Below, in pieces: positions 43,601 through 51,169 of a stretch of DNA of 64,000 nt. This stretch comes from Opisthocomus hoazin. Its lineage: Eukaryota; Chordata; Aves; Opisthocomiformes; Opisthocomidae. Both the position numbers and the translations under genes were made by a program. The stretch is from positions 56,085,682 to 56,149,681 of the forward strand of contig NC_134418.1 in NCBI RefSeq assembly GCF_030867145.1. Direction: 5' to 3'. The notes beneath the pieces were generated by a model that saw nothing but the letters and a program-made list of their open reading frames with translations, was not told where the DNA came from and searched no databases. Within the stretch, counting starts at the first letter, position 1; every line of letters starts with the position of its first letter.

Positions 43601-46600
43601 TGGGTTGCTGTTTTCCTAAATATTGTCCTGCAACTTTTTGGCACACAAAAGAGATACACAAGAAACTTTGCTTGTATCGTGTCATGAATGCAGTATGTTT
43701 TGTTCATTGAGAAGATTTTTCATTTGAATGTGTCAAGTATGATATGATATTAAATTAATAATGTGTTTTCCTTCCTTGTCTAAATATGATGTACTTAATT
43801 ATTTTTCAATTGTGTAAAAATGTTTTTTCTCTCTTGTTGATTGATTAAGTCTTTCTGTACTGGTGTAGAACTAGTTAAATGGGTATTTATTATGCTTCAC
43901 CAAAATCCATCTGTCTTTCCAAAGGGGCATTCCTTCCTTCTCCTTTTACCTTCATTCCTTACAATTCCTCTGTCTTTTTTACCCTTTTCCTCACAAATTA
44001 AATCCTCCCAATAGCCTACAACCTCGCTTGCTGGTTCTCCAATGTCATACTAATTTTCCTATGACTATTTTTCCCATTTCTTTGTGATATTCCTGATTTA
44101 TTCATCCTTCCTATCCCATTTTTTAAAATCCTAGTCCAATTTGTTTCATTTTTTTAACAGACCTTTTTTTTATTTTTGTGAAATTGAGAGCAAACCTGAA
44201 ACTCATTTACCATTGTGATCAACTGGTGTGAAATCAATTATTAAATGAGCTCTCCAAACATCTTACACTGCTTGCAGGTGAGGTCATCTTTGCAGTTAGC
44301 TTTGAGGGGAGTCAACTCATTTCCGTGAGTAATTAAAGCATCAGAAGTTTTACATTTAAAAAGAAAACACAGTATGAAATCAATGGACTGAATTTTGGTA
44401 AAATAAGTAGATGGAATGTCGCCTGCAGTAGAGAGAACATCTAAATGCTGGAATATTTAAATAAAGAATCGAATTATCACTTCTGATTACTTTATGATAC
44501 CAAGACATTATGAAATCATTGAAAGTGTCATAGCACCTCTCCCTCAAGCAGTTTGAATGTGTTGATTCCTGTAACAGGGTTCGAAATGGTCATGTTGTAT
44601 TTGGAGTGACAGGATTGCACCCTCCATGATGATGTCTGTGGATTTCTGTGGACACAGCTGAGAACAGGACTTGTCCCACACTCTTACCAGAGTGCAAGGG
44701 GTCAGGTCAGCAAAGGATGCTCTGGGCCAAGTTGACCCTTGACATGACACCATGCAACTTGATAGAATTTAGCCAGAGACCAGCCGTCCTTGCAACGCAT
44801 CCATGCCACAGGTCTTTTTTAGAGGAACTATGCTGGTGTACTCTGCTCTCGCAAAGTTACATCCAACTAGTGACAAATCTTCTAGGGAAGCTGACAAATT
44901 CATCTTAGTGTGCGTGAGCACTTCAGTGCTATCACTTAGAGCAAATAGGAGACCTCTTGTTTCGGACTGTGGATTGGTTGGATTTGCAGATTTGCCTGTA
45001 TCTCAACAAATCAATGATTTCAAGCCCTGTTCTAGGATTCAAAACTTTCATAACACTGATATGAAATACCAACACAAACTAATACCGACTGATTGCAGTT
45101 CTTGCTTGTGATCATATAATTTATTTTTCCACACAATGCACCATCCATACCAGAACACAGTGGTAAGTGTCCTTTCAGCTCTCCATTGGCTTAAAAAGAA
45201 AAACCCAAACTTTTAAACCAAACTTTCTTTAATTTTTTTCCAAAAGAATGAAACTTGTTTTATCCAAACCATTGTATCCACAGGGGGAAAAGGGAAAGAA
45301 AGGCAAAAAGGGGCCTAAAGGGGAGAAAGGAGAACAGGGTGCTCCTGGATTAGATGCACCTTGCCCATTGGTACGTCTCATTTGTGTATTGGACAATCAA
45401 TCGTCCTGCTGTAGACTGATGGAATAAGAAATGAGGGGAGAGGAACAAGCACCAGCTACTGTGTCATCTGTTGCCCTTTGTAGACACGGCCTTATCTCAA
45501 GTTTTGGCAAATTCTGGAGCAGGCTTGCTTTGTCACGCTCCTAATTTGGTTTAAAGCATCAGACTTAAGACCTTCAGGCTAAAAATGTGGGGTTTGGTGG
45601 TGGTTTTTTCATTATTTTCTGCCAAACATGTTGGAAGGGAACCAAATTTGGGATGTGCCAGAGTCAGTGCCCCACAGGTTGAGATCACACCACGATGGTC
45701 AGCTTGCTCCTCTTGCCTCTGTATTGTCATTTGTTCACTCCAGCTAAGTCGATACTGAAGGTATTTCCTTGACAGTAACATTGCAAGTTAATCTTTACAA
45801 ACAGGGATTCCGTGGAATTAAGGGGGAAAAAGGGGAGCCAGGCCAGCCTGGCCTGGATGGGCTGGATGCCCCTTGCCAATTGGTACAGTATTTCTCTTTC
45901 CTACCAACCCTGCATGCGGTTCCTTTGTTTGTAGTCAGCCATTCTCAATGTAAAGTAATGTTCTTCTCAGCTGACTTTACGTTATTCGTGTAACACATGC
46001 ATGTGCATGAACAAACCAGCTGCTTCAGTGATCATAACGGCAATGAGAGAACACACGTTTTTGTTGACAGCTCAAACCTAACTCTCAACAGTTTGCTCCC
46101 ACATCACATGGCAATTTATAAGTTTGTGTCCTTCCTATATTTTCCCTGAGAATCATCAGTTTGTTATTTTCCTCACAAAATACCTATTGCCTTATTCACT
46201 CTGAACACAAGTCTTTGTAGAAATCCAGCACAATTTCCACTTCTAATCAAGTCTGATGACTTCTGTCTGCACTGGCTCAGTTCTTCACCCTAGCCTGTCC
46301 CAGAGATACTCCGCACCCTGGACTTCCTTTCAGATCCACGCAGTCTTAGGTGCACATTTTCAGGATTTGGCCAAAATAAGAGTCACGTACAGAGAGGTGT
46401 AAATATTATTTCTAAAAATCAAGTCATAGGTTTCCAGTAAGCCAAGCTGGAGCCTAATCTCCCAGACCTTACACAAGTAATAGTTTTGGTATCTGGCGTG
46501 TTCATCAAATAGTATGCAAACAGATCTGGAAATGAAAAGCTTACCTGAGGTTTTTAAGAAGATAACGGTCTGCAGCCCAAACCCTCACTGTCTTTGTTAT

Positions 46601-48968
46601 TTAACGTCTTCAATTTAATGTTCTTACCCTTGGAACTTACCTTCCTGGAATACACACGACACTCCCCCACCCTATGTTAGCATGAATTCAAGTTCCCACC
46701 TATACTAAAATGCTACTTGTTGACCCTCTCCCTTGTACCAATATGGCAACAGTGATTTTTATTTAATGACAGAGTAAGTTTAAATTATTTTCCGTTTAAA
46801 AAGAGGAAAAAAGAACAGTACATACACATTTCCTAAAGATACAGGGAATATTTTCTTTTTAATTGATTGCAGTAAAATTTGATCTGCATGTTCTGATATT
46901 GTTTGGTGGTTAAGCACGGTTCTCTAAGGTGAATGTTAAATTAAGTAGATTTTATTTCAACTAGAGCACTTCTGATTTGAAGTCAGTGGATTTTAATCTT
47001 AAATACATAGTCCATTAAGATTATTCCGTAGTCCATTTTGATTGCTTCCAGTTAATGGTAACCATATCTCATATTTTCTTGGGGATAATCAAGCATGCTT
47101 TTGTAATTTAAAATGTTTCTCTGTCTCTGTATTATCATTTATATCTGGAGATTCACTAACAGTCATTGATGGATGAAAAATATTCTGTTCACAGGTAAAC
47201 AAACAGCACTGTCTCTTGCTTTAGGCAGCAAGCCATTCCCATCAGATTACTTGCAAGCACATTAAAAAATTTTCATTAACCACTGTCTTCACATGTGAAT
47301 TCACATAATAAGTATTATTATTCTATATTCTAAAAAATGTCAAGGCACAATCTTTTTTCCTGCTCTTGTATAGTCTAGTAAATGATACGTGCTCCTAATT
47401 CTGAGCATATAACTCTCTGGATGAGCCCTCTATAGCCACGTAAGTTGGAATTAGTTCCGTGAAAACCAGTATGAATGCAGTCAAAAGTTGGCTCTGATCT
47501 TACCGGACACATGGAGATCTGTGAAAGCAGGGTGGTGACAGGAAAGAAACAGAGTGACTTTCATGAACATAAGAAGAAATTAGATTACCATATTGTACTG
47601 CCCTGCTCCCACCACTGATGTTTTCTTCCACTGTGTCACTTGGGGTTTGTTCAGACCTTAAGATTTTGCTGCTTCATTCAAAAGACAAGAATGAAAGTGA
47701 ACAGAAAATATCCTACTCAAATTTGAGTCTTGCTATCTTATCATTGGGTTAACTTTATACTAGGGGCCCATAAAACACAGTATTCTCCAGATAAAAGTGA
47801 TAATATTTCTTTGCTCATTGATCTTGTACATTCAGCTACAGATTGTTGTGAATAACAGGTTATATTTAAAATAATATGCAGCCTGAGCTCTTAACAGCAG
47901 TAAGAAACTGATGAAGACGTTCTAATGATTTAGGGAAAACAAATCTTTATGGCAGAGAGGCGCATGTGTGTATTTACAGTGTAAACCTCTCCTTTGACTT
48001 TTCCTTCACCTTGAGAACAAGAGAGGAAATAAGTTAGGAACTGGTAGCTACTTATTAGATAAATAGTCAGAGCTGCTTCAGCTGTTCTAGCAGATATTGA
48101 TGGACTATCTATCCTAGCAAACTTAACTATGCTCTTTTTTTTTTTTTTTTTTATCCTTCCCTCCCTCCCCTTGAAACAGGGTCCCGATGGATTACCAATG
48201 CCTGGCTGCTGGCAAAAGGTAGGATGGGCAGAGCTTTTTCTTTTCAGGGGCAGTATGTCTTTGGTACAGAGAAAAGCCTGTCACATGCTGAACAGTATCA
48301 GGATATACTTCAGAGCCTCTTAGACAGATGTATGCAGCAGCGCAAAATAAGACCTCTCCATGACAGCAGTTGGTGCGATGAGATTGTACATTATGTAGAA
48401 GTAATAATTCATTGAGGCAGTATTGGAGAAACAGCAGGCATTAGATCTCTGGAAAGTCCAAGACTTTCTTCTTTCATGTGAACACTCACACATCCTTTGG
48501 TATCTGTACATGACCACTGCTTCCCATTCTTTATAAAAGCTCACAGATATGCCATTTTTATCAAATATTTATATTGATATATTATTTTTATGGGATACCT
48601 AGAAGAACAGACATCCTACCCTTCTCTTTGCCTTACCTTTCTATTCTTCAATACATTCTCCTGGTTTTGCTAATGTTGTATGCTAAAGTTAAGCAACATT
48701 ATTGTAGTAAAGATTTAACCTAGACAGTGCTAAATTTAAAAACATAGCATTCAGAATAATGTAGGTGGAGGGATACTGGTGTACAATACATTAGAAAACA
48801 TAAAGCATAAGTGAAATTCTGGGTGCATTTATCTCTGAAGAATAGCTGGTGCTAAGGAAATAACTAAACGTATTTGCAACACTGCCATATCTATGCATTT
48901 GGAACAGAAATTGGAAATACCAATTTACTAATTTTATTAATCTGTATCTCTTTTTGTCTCTGCAGTGA
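10554..48968 (+). CDS. COL25A1: Collagen type XXV alpha 1 (CLAC-P), 3' half, joined from 22 exons
   Basis: Collagen XXV is a type II membrane collagen of neurons and muscle. In mammals its furin-shed ectodomain is found in amyloid plaques, and it is needed for motor axon growth into muscle. Its N-terminal cytoplasmic part, membrane segment and furin site lie upstream of this window. Seen here: 21 coding exons, all multiples of 3, carrying Gly-X-Y triplets and bounded by AG and GT, plus a terminal exon opening with TGA. Joined they give 382 codons (353 if exon 45284-45370 is skipped). The order is the end of one collagenous domain, a linker with [14 protein letters not shown] then RIATLTVT, a long collagenous domain, LDAPC-x-L, and a tail ending PGCWQK. 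These non-collagenous peptides match mammalian COL25A1 from memory and separate it from the related COL13A1 and COL23A1. Exon borders are by eye; no transcript was available. Confidence 0.95.
10617..11466 (+). other. COL25A1: COL25A1 intron
   Basis: An 850-base intron, gtaagg to aatag. Nothing else is recognised in it. Confidence 0.9.
11467..11535 (+). CDS. COL25A1: COL25A1 exon with a triplet interruption, 69 nt
   Basis: 23 codons, [19 protein letters not shown] then PGPK, between aatag and gtcag. After GPV the pattern runs G-K-G-E-R, so one triplet is a residue short. Mammalian COL25A1 has the same kind of break here from memory, so it is a conserved kink, not a sequencing error; the exon stays a multiple of 3. 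Confidence 0.95.
11536..12438 (+). other. COL25A1: COL25A1 intron
   Basis: A 903-base intron, gtcag to aacag. Nothing else is recognised in it. Confidence 0.9.
12439..12483 (+). CDS. COL25A1: COL25A1 exon, Gly-X-Y, 45 nt
   Basis: 15 codons, [15 protein letters not shown], after a good pyrimidine tract (cccttcaaacag) and before gttag. Five perfect triplets, phase 0 at both ends. Confidence 0.95.
12484..14478 (+). other. COL25A1: COL25A1 intron
   Basis: A 2.0-kb intron. It holds a short TCTA/TCCA microsatellite at about 12984-13012 and no other feature I recognise. Confidence 0.85.
12984..13012. repeat. TCTA/TCCA tetranucleotide microsatellite
   Basis: Two or three TCTA units run into about five TCCA units inside a COL25A1 intron. 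A short compound repeat, likely polymorphic, with no evident function. Confidence 0.85.
14479..14523 (+). CDS. COL25A1: COL25A1 exon, Gly-X-Y, 45 nt
   Basis: 15 codons, [15 protein letters not shown], between acatag and gtaagt. Five perfect triplets, rich in Asp and Arg. It contains no RGD in frame-useful form other than D-R-G-D. Confidence 0.95.
14524..15073 (+). other. COL25A1: COL25A1 intron
   Basis: A 550-base intron, gtaagt to acag. Nothing else is recognised in it. Confidence 0.9.
15074..15151 (+). CDS. COL25A1: COL25A1 exon: end of a collagenous domain and start of the non-collagenous linker, 78 nt
   Basis: 26 codons between attacag and gtatgc. The first ten residues ([10 protein letters not shown]) finish the triple-helical run. 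The rest, [16 protein letters not shown], has no Gly-X-Y pattern and forms the linker between the two long collagenous domains (NC3 in the usual numbering, from memory). This stretch is the most diagnostic COL25A1 peptide in the window; mammals differ by Leu for Ile before HEALQ. Confidence 0.96.
15152..18216 (+). other. COL25A1: COL25A1 intron, 3.1 kb
   Basis: Intron from gtatgc to ccaacag. I saw no further coding exon or recognisable repeat in it. Confidence 0.85.
18217..18240 (+). CDS. COL25A1: COL25A1 microexon, 24 nt, end of the non-collagenous linker
   Basis: AGG ATT GCC ACT CTA ACA GTC ACG codes RIATLTVT, with acceptor ttgccaacag and donor gtaatt. I looked for it because mammalian COL25A1 carries RITTLTVT between HEALQ and GPPGPP. 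Eight codons, phase 0, and the match to that peptide is 7 of 8. Gene predictors are likely to miss it. Skipping it would leave the frame intact but remove a third of the linker. Confidence 0.9.
18241..19695 (+). other. COL25A1: COL25A1 intron
   Basis: A 1.46-kb intron, gtaatt to ttcag. It contains an (ATTT)5 run at 18361-18380 and otherwise nothing recognised. Confidence 0.85.
19696..19740 (+). CDS. COL25A1: COL25A1 exon, start of the last collagenous domain, 45 nt
   Basis: 15 codons, [15 protein letters not shown], between gttcag and gtgatc. The proline-rich GPPGPP start reopens the triple helix right after the linker, as in mammals. Confidence 0.95.
20000..21026 (+). mobile_element. CR1 LINE, 5'-truncated, sense to COL25A1
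   Basis: From about 20011 the frame reads [15 protein letters not shown] and then FADDTKLGG, the RT palm motifs B and C of CR1 ORF2. It stays open to TAG at 20938-20940 with no internal stop or frameshift. A short 3' UTR with the CR1 hairpin-like end (cttcggcaggggggttgg) and a GTGATTCTGTGATTC tail follows. The 5' border is by eye. The intact frame suggests a fairly recent insertion. Lacking the endonuclease and the RT fingers, it cannot move by itself. Confidence 0.93.
20011..20940 (+). pseudogene. CR1 ORF2 fragment: reverse transcriptase C-terminal part
   Basis: 310 codons with no stop. Motif B is GVPQGSV, about residues 15-21. The catalytic FADD of motif C follows about 28 residues later. 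The downstream thumb and CR1-specific C-terminus carries [20 protein letters not shown] and ends CSLL. It is a truncated copy inside an intron with no start of its own, so it is annotated as a remnant, not a gene. Confidence 0.9.
22350..22394 (+). CDS. COL25A1: COL25A1 exon, Gly-X-Y, 45 nt
   Basis: 15 codons, [15 protein letters not shown], after a strong acceptor (cttttgcag). The donor gtacat lacks G at +5, so it is one of the weaker donors in the gene. Confidence 0.95.
22395..22701 (+). other. COL25A1: COL25A1 intron, 307 bases
   Basis: The shortest intron of the gene in this window. No feature is seen in it. Confidence 0.9.
22702..22782 (+). CDS. COL25A1: COL25A1 exon, Gly-X-Y, 81 nt
   Basis: 27 codons from [13 protein letters not shown] to GIGLPGLP, between atattttag and gtgagt. 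Nine perfect triplets. An antisense proline-rich frame over it is only its shadow. Confidence 0.95.
22783..23534 (+). other. COL25A1: COL25A1 intron
   Basis: A 752-base intron with a possible 34-base CR1 scrap at 23291-23324. Nothing else is recognised. Confidence 0.85.
23291..23324 (-). mobile_element. CR1 3'-end scrap (antisense)
   Basis: Reads aatcacagaatctcagaat then ggtaggggttgg, the reverse complement of a CR1 3' terminus. The match stops after about 34 bases, so this is a short remnant or chance; low weight. Confidence 0.5.
23535..23597 (+). CDS. COL25A1: COL25A1 exon, Gly-X-Y, 63 nt
   Basis: 21 codons from [13 protein letters not shown] to GAQGPS, between tttatag and gtaagt. The next exon starts Met-Ile before its first Gly, so the join gives G-P-S-M-I-G, a break in the triplet pattern. 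Confidence 0.95.
23598..25427 (+). other. COL25A1: COL25A1 intron with a CR1 3' fragment
   Basis: A 1.83-kb intron. It holds an A/C-rich stretch near 24145-24190 and a CR1 tail at 24959-25080. No other feature is seen. Confidence 0.85.
24959..25080 (+). mobile_element. CR1 LINE 3' terminal fragment
   Basis: Starts acaggttggacaggggtctg, continues with gcaacctggtctag (the end of ORF2), then gggggtttggactagg and ends ccttccaacccaaac plus a decayed atgattctt tail. It is an old 5'-truncated copy of about 120 bases, sense to COL25A1. Confidence 0.88.
25428..25478 (+). CDS. COL25A1: COL25A1 exon, Gly-Pro-rich, 51 nt
   Basis: 17 codons, [17 protein letters not shown], between tctgtag and gtaagc. 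It is the only collagenous exon here that does not begin with Gly. The two leading residues complete the interruption begun by GPS in the exon before; mammals have Ile-Ile here from memory. Confidence 0.95.
25479..25838 (+). other. COL25A1: COL25A1 intron, 360 bases
   Basis: Short intron, gtaagc to tttcag, with nothing else recognised. Confidence 0.9.
25839..25865 (+). CDS. COL25A1: COL25A1 microexon, Gly-X-Y, 27 nt
   Basis: Nine codons, GPHGLPGPK, between attttcag and gtaaat. Three perfect triplets. Confidence 0.94.
25866..27984 (+). other. COL25A1: COL25A1 intron, 2.1 kb
   Basis: No exon or recognisable repeat is seen apart from short T- and A-rich runs. Confidence 0.85.
27985..28065 (+). 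CDS. COL25A1: COL25A1 exon, Gly-X-Y, 81 nt
   Basis: 27 codons from [16 protein letters not shown] to GPLGLP, between cgtttag and gtaagt. Nine perfect triplets with several Lys in Y positions. Confidence 0.95.
28066..30004 (+). other. COL25A1: COL25A1 intron with a GC-rich patch
   Basis: A 1.94-kb intron. Most is AT-rich, but about 29225-29515 is GC-rich with many CpG (see findings). A T-rich run lies near 28750. No exon is recognised. Confidence 0.8.
29225..29515. other. GC-rich, CpG-bearing patch of unknown nature inside an intron
   Basis: About 290 bases rich in C and G interrupt an AT-rich intron. All three + frames are open across much of it (roughly 100 codons each), which follows from the composition. 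A 12-base block, CCCAGTGCTGGG, occurs twice, at about 29291 and 29416. I see no splice-flanked exon, RT motif or LTR signature. It could be an internal CpG island, an unknown repeat or a regulatory element. Confidence 0.4.
30005..30040 (+). CDS. COL25A1: COL25A1 exon, Gly-X-Y, 36 nt
   Basis: 12 codons, [12 protein letters not shown], between ccacacag and gtgagt. Four perfect triplets. Confidence 0.94.
30041..30907 (+). other. COL25A1: COL25A1 intron
   Basis: An 867-base intron, gtgagt to tttgtag, with nothing else recognised. Confidence 0.9.
30908..30961 (+). CDS. COL25A1: COL25A1 exon, Gly-X-Y, 54 nt
   Basis: 18 codons, [18 protein letters not shown], between ccttttgtag and gtaagt. Six perfect triplets. 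Confidence 0.95.
30962..35462 (+). other. COL25A1: COL25A1 intron, 4.5 kb
   Basis: AT-rich with no exon seen. The flanking exons are contiguous in the mammalian protein as remembered (GPAGPKG then GEKG), so none is expected. No repeat copy is recognised. Confidence 0.85.
35463..35516 (+). CDS. COL25A1: COL25A1 exon, Gly-X-Y, 54 nt
   Basis: 18 codons, [18 protein letters not shown], between tttcttag and gtaagt. Six perfect triplets. GPRGPYGLP is conserved with mammals from memory. Confidence 0.95.
35517..36753 (+). other. COL25A1: COL25A1 intron, 1.24 kb
   Basis: Intron from gtaagt to ggcag, with nothing else recognised. Confidence 0.88.
36754..36780 (+). CDS. COL25A1: COL25A1 microexon, Gly-X-Y, 27 nt
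   Basis: Nine codons, GKDGEPGLD, between tttggcag and gtaagt. Three perfect triplets. Confidence 0.94.
36781..37512 (+). other. COL25A1: COL25A1 intron, 732 bases
   Basis: Intron from gtaagt to ttatag, with nothing else recognised. Confidence 0.9.
37513..37566 (+). CDS. COL25A1: COL25A1 exon, Gly-X-Y, 54 nt
   Basis: 18 codons, [18 protein letters not shown], between ttttatag and gtgacc. Highly charged. It is the last shared exon before the two tandem C-terminal exons. Confidence 0.95.
38950..39424 (+). mobile_element. Old diverged CR1 LINE fragment
   Basis: Begins near ttcaaaaaaacttgagaaac, shows the ggagaggaagaaggctacc and gaaaaggttgaagg blocks of the CR1 ORF2 C-terminal region, and ends with gattaggtgacctccagaag and ccttccaaccagaac. 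It is heavily decayed, with indels and a small tandem duplication (AAAGGGGAGGCC twice near 39086). No open frame remains. Confidence 0.8.
40712..40745. repeat. GGGA/GA purine-rich simple repeat
   Basis: A run of GGGAGAGGGAGGGAGA type just upstream of the antisense CR1 tail. Low complexity. Confidence 0.8.
40777..42877 (-). mobile_element. CR1 LINE, 2.1 kb, 5'-truncated, antisense to COL25A1
   Basis: Read on the minus strand it has a long ORF2 part with RT motifs, a 3' UTR with ggggggttggactagatg and ccttccaacccaaaac, and a tail of ATTCTATG repeats (seen on + as agaatcatagaatcatag at 40777). The 5' truncation point is next to a TA-rich run at about 42878-42906. The tail differs from the ATTCTGTG type of the copies at 20 and 60 kb, so it belongs to another CR1 subfamily. 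Confidence 0.95.
40869..42870 (-). pseudogene. CR1 ORF2 fragment with complete reverse transcriptase, two in-frame stops
   Basis: The frame runs from the 5' truncation near 42870 to the natural TAG at 40869-40871. From the GTG at 42827, motif A (YLDFCKAFD) is at about residues 298-306, motif B ([10 protein letters not shown]) at 355-364 and catalytic FADD at 386-389. Only two in-frame TAA stops interrupt it, at 41508-41510 after GRGNPP and near 41025-41027 after RGNGF; I saw no frameshift. The endonuclease domain is missing through 5' truncation. Not a functional gene. Confidence 0.9.
45284..45370 (+). CDS. COL25A1: COL25A1 C-terminal exon A (lysine-rich), 87 nt, probably alternative
   Basis: 29 codons from [19 protein letters not shown] to LDAPCPL, between atccacag and gtacgt. 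It has seven triplets, then a non-collagenous LDAPCPL with a Cys fit for interchain disulfides. Eight Lys in about 17 residues suggest binding to heparin or other polyanions (inference). The next exon ends the same way, so the two look like tandem duplicates used alternatively. The canonical mammalian form, from memory, goes from EKGEK straight to GFRG and skips this exon. Confidence 0.9.
45371..45804 (+). other. COL25A1: COL25A1 intron between the tandem C-terminal exons, 434 bases
   Basis: Intron from gtacgt to aaacag. It is long enough for normal splicing, so both exons could be joined. I found no third copy of the exon in it. Confidence 0.88.
45805..45882 (+). CDS. COL25A1: COL25A1 C-terminal exon B, 78 nt
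   Basis: 26 codons from [16 protein letters not shown] to LDAPCQL, between acaaacag and gtacag. The donor lacks G at +5. It is the counterpart of the canonical mammalian exon (Val for Ile after GFRG, from memory). Its C-terminal LDAPCQL starts the final non-collagenous domain. Confidence 0.95.
45883..48179 (+). other. COL25A1: COL25A1 intron, 2.3 kb
   Basis: AT-rich, with no exon seen. It ends in an 18-base T run (48135-48152) and a C/T tract just before the acceptor gaaacag. Confidence 0.85.
48180..48218 (+). CDS. COL25A1: COL25A1 last sense-coding exon, 39 nt
   Basis: 13 codons, [13 protein letters not shown], between ttgaaacag and gtagga. It provides the final Cys of the C-terminal non-collagenous domain. 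The last codon AAG ends exactly at the donor, so the stop comes from the next exon. If the intron were retained, the frame would continue for about 35 extra residues to 48323. Confidence 0.95.
48219..48965 (+). other. COL25A1: Last COL25A1 intron, 747 bases
   Basis: From gtagga to gtctctgcag. No other feature is recognised. Confidence 0.88.
48966..48968 (+). CDS. COL25A1: COL25A1 stop codon, first three bases of the terminal exon
   Basis: Acceptor ttgtctctgcag followed at once by TGA, giving a protein that ends in PGCWQK as in mammals. The terminal exon therefore encodes no amino acid; all the rest is 3' UTR. Confidence 0.88.
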   Translation, partial: 

Positions 48969-51163
48969 TGAATCTAACCTTACAAGCATGAAGTTGTGTA
49001 TATAGTGCTCTACTTTTTGTATTTATAGTTGAAAACTGAAAATTTGATTTTACAAGTCTGAGATATGTTTACATGTAGCTGCTTCTACTTGTTTGCAATA
49101 GTCCATGTGTACATCTTTTTTTTCACTTACATCTGCAGTTAGATGATACATAACTGCAGGGTAAACCTGCAAAGATTCCCTCTCCAATGAGAGAGAGATC
49201 TTGATACAATGATCAATAATGGAAATCTGATTGTTTCTGTAAATTCTTATGTTTTGGCTTGTGGACCTGCATGGACATTGAGTGCCATGACCTAGTTTAC
49301 AAGAAATTGTGACCAAATAGAGCAAAATGCTATGAAATGTACTGTACCAGCTGCCGTTGGAGTTTACTGACCTGGCTTCCATGTCCATCTTAAGCACTTC
49401 ACTGATTCATGCCACCATATCTGCTTGTACAGACTAAAAGCATGAGTTTGTGTGCCAAACCTGCTTGTTGTCTAATCACGTCACGTGCTAAATGGCTGCT
49501 CACGGTGACCTTTGATTCCAGCTTCTGAATCGTTTCCTTTTGTCATCTCAAGGGAGTCACACCTTGGCTTATTGCTAAAAAGAGATAAACCAGAGGAGGA
49601 TAGAAAGAGGCCTTGAATTTTTGGGGAACACAGTTCCAGATGCAGGTGGATGGCTTCCAGTCTTGCGGGTCACCTGGCCCCTTTGATTAAAGAGGGTCCC
49701 GCCTGTTAATCAGCATCGGTTTGCCTTGCACTGCTCATGGTCGTCAAGACATTCACGATAGGCCCTGTCGAGTCCTTAATCAAGAAGGAAAGAAGTTTGA
49801 AGAAGAAACCAGACTTCTCTGTGGGTTGTTTGAAAAGGTTGCAGAGGTGCTGCAGGGATCATTTGATGGCAGGCACCGCCTGAGACCAGAACCTTCTCAG
49901 CCTGACTCAAGGATGGACAGAGTATGTGCTCTGCGTATTGTATTTTGGGACTGCAGGAGGAAAAAGCATTCTTCAGGCAGGGATGAATCGCAGCATCCTC
50001 CGGAGGAGGAGAACGGACCTGACCAGAGACGTATGTACCATGGTGTGGTTTTCAGGTGATTCAGTTTAAATTACACAAAACTAGCTGAACTTCTGTGGAG
50101 AATTTTGGTAGCTGTGGTTAATTTTGTTTCCTTTTCCTGTAACTGTTGCCATAAAGGATGCATTTCAATAATCTAGTCAACATTTGTGATCGTGGCATTG
50201 AAGAAAATGCTTCAAGCCACACGTTGATCTTGTTTCAGTATTAACAGTTTCTATTTCAGGGTCTTTGAAGCCTTTAAGTCTAAAAAAGACAAGAGTTTAT
50301 TTTTGCGTTTCACAGATTGATTTATTTATCCAGTTCTTTTTCTGCTGTTAGAGTGACCTTAGTGGACATTATTGCTCAAAAAACATTGGAGAGAAGCAAG
50401 TCTGTGTGATTACCACTGCACGCTTGTCATCGCACTACACTGTTAAAGGTGTCGATATTTCTCCGTGTCTGTTCAGATGACTAGCCTTCTGGAGAGGCAT
50501 TGGCAACGTTTTGCTTCTCCACGTTTTTTATTACTAGAAATACTTAATTTGTGTACATTTGTAGTTTTTGCCACGAGGTATTTTTTCCAGTTTTGAGTCT
50601 TCATATGGTGCACTGTAGTTAGCTGGAGAGACTAGTTTGTGAGAAATGGTGCCATATTTGGCAGATGGATATTCTTTTTATATCACTTCCGTTCCTAGTG
50701 TATAGCAGAATGATCACAAACTCTTTTAGTTCCTTTTCTGAGGGTTGTCTTTCATATGTAGACCAAAAATAAGTTGAGGAAGACAGCCTGTCTCCATCCA
50801 TGTGCAGGCACCTTGCCCTTCTTGGAATGCACATTTTTCCTTGCTCCATCATTTCTAAATCATGTGAAGATGGGGAACTGCTGTGGTTGCACTTTTTATA
50901 TTGCTTCACAATCTCAGATCAATGGAAATGCCACTATAATGTGATCTCTCACTTTGCTAAATCTTTATTATCATTCTGGTGTATCAGAGACAAAAAGAGC
51001 TTTTCATCGGGGAAAATCTTCCACAGATTTTTAAAGCTAAAGATTAATTTAGTGGCCTCCATCTAGTAGTACTTTACTAATAAAAACAAAATTCCAATGC
51101 GATATAGATAGATATACTGAATTTATATTTTTACTGCTCAGTTGCATCTTTCTAATATTAAGC

Positions 51164-51169
51164 AATAAA
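51164..51169 (+). terminator. COL25A1: Candidate polyadenylation signal AATAAA
   Basis: First canonical AATAAA I noticed after the stop, about 2.2 kb downstream, with a second at 51256-51261. Hexamers are common in AT-rich DNA, so use is unproven. Confidence 0.35.

Larger units (their letters stand above)
37567..45283 (+). other. COL25A1: COL25A1 intron, 7.7 kb, with two CR1 copies
   Basis: The largest complete intron of the window. It contains an old sense CR1 piece (about 38950-39424), a purine-rich run (40712-40745) and a 2.1-kb antisense CR1 (40777-42877). No exon is seen. It lies just before the alternative C-terminal exons. Confidence 0.85.

Noticed and set aside
49721..50059. 112-codon frame in the 3' UTR
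   Set aside because: Lies in presumed untranslated sequence with no recognisable domain; most likely chance.
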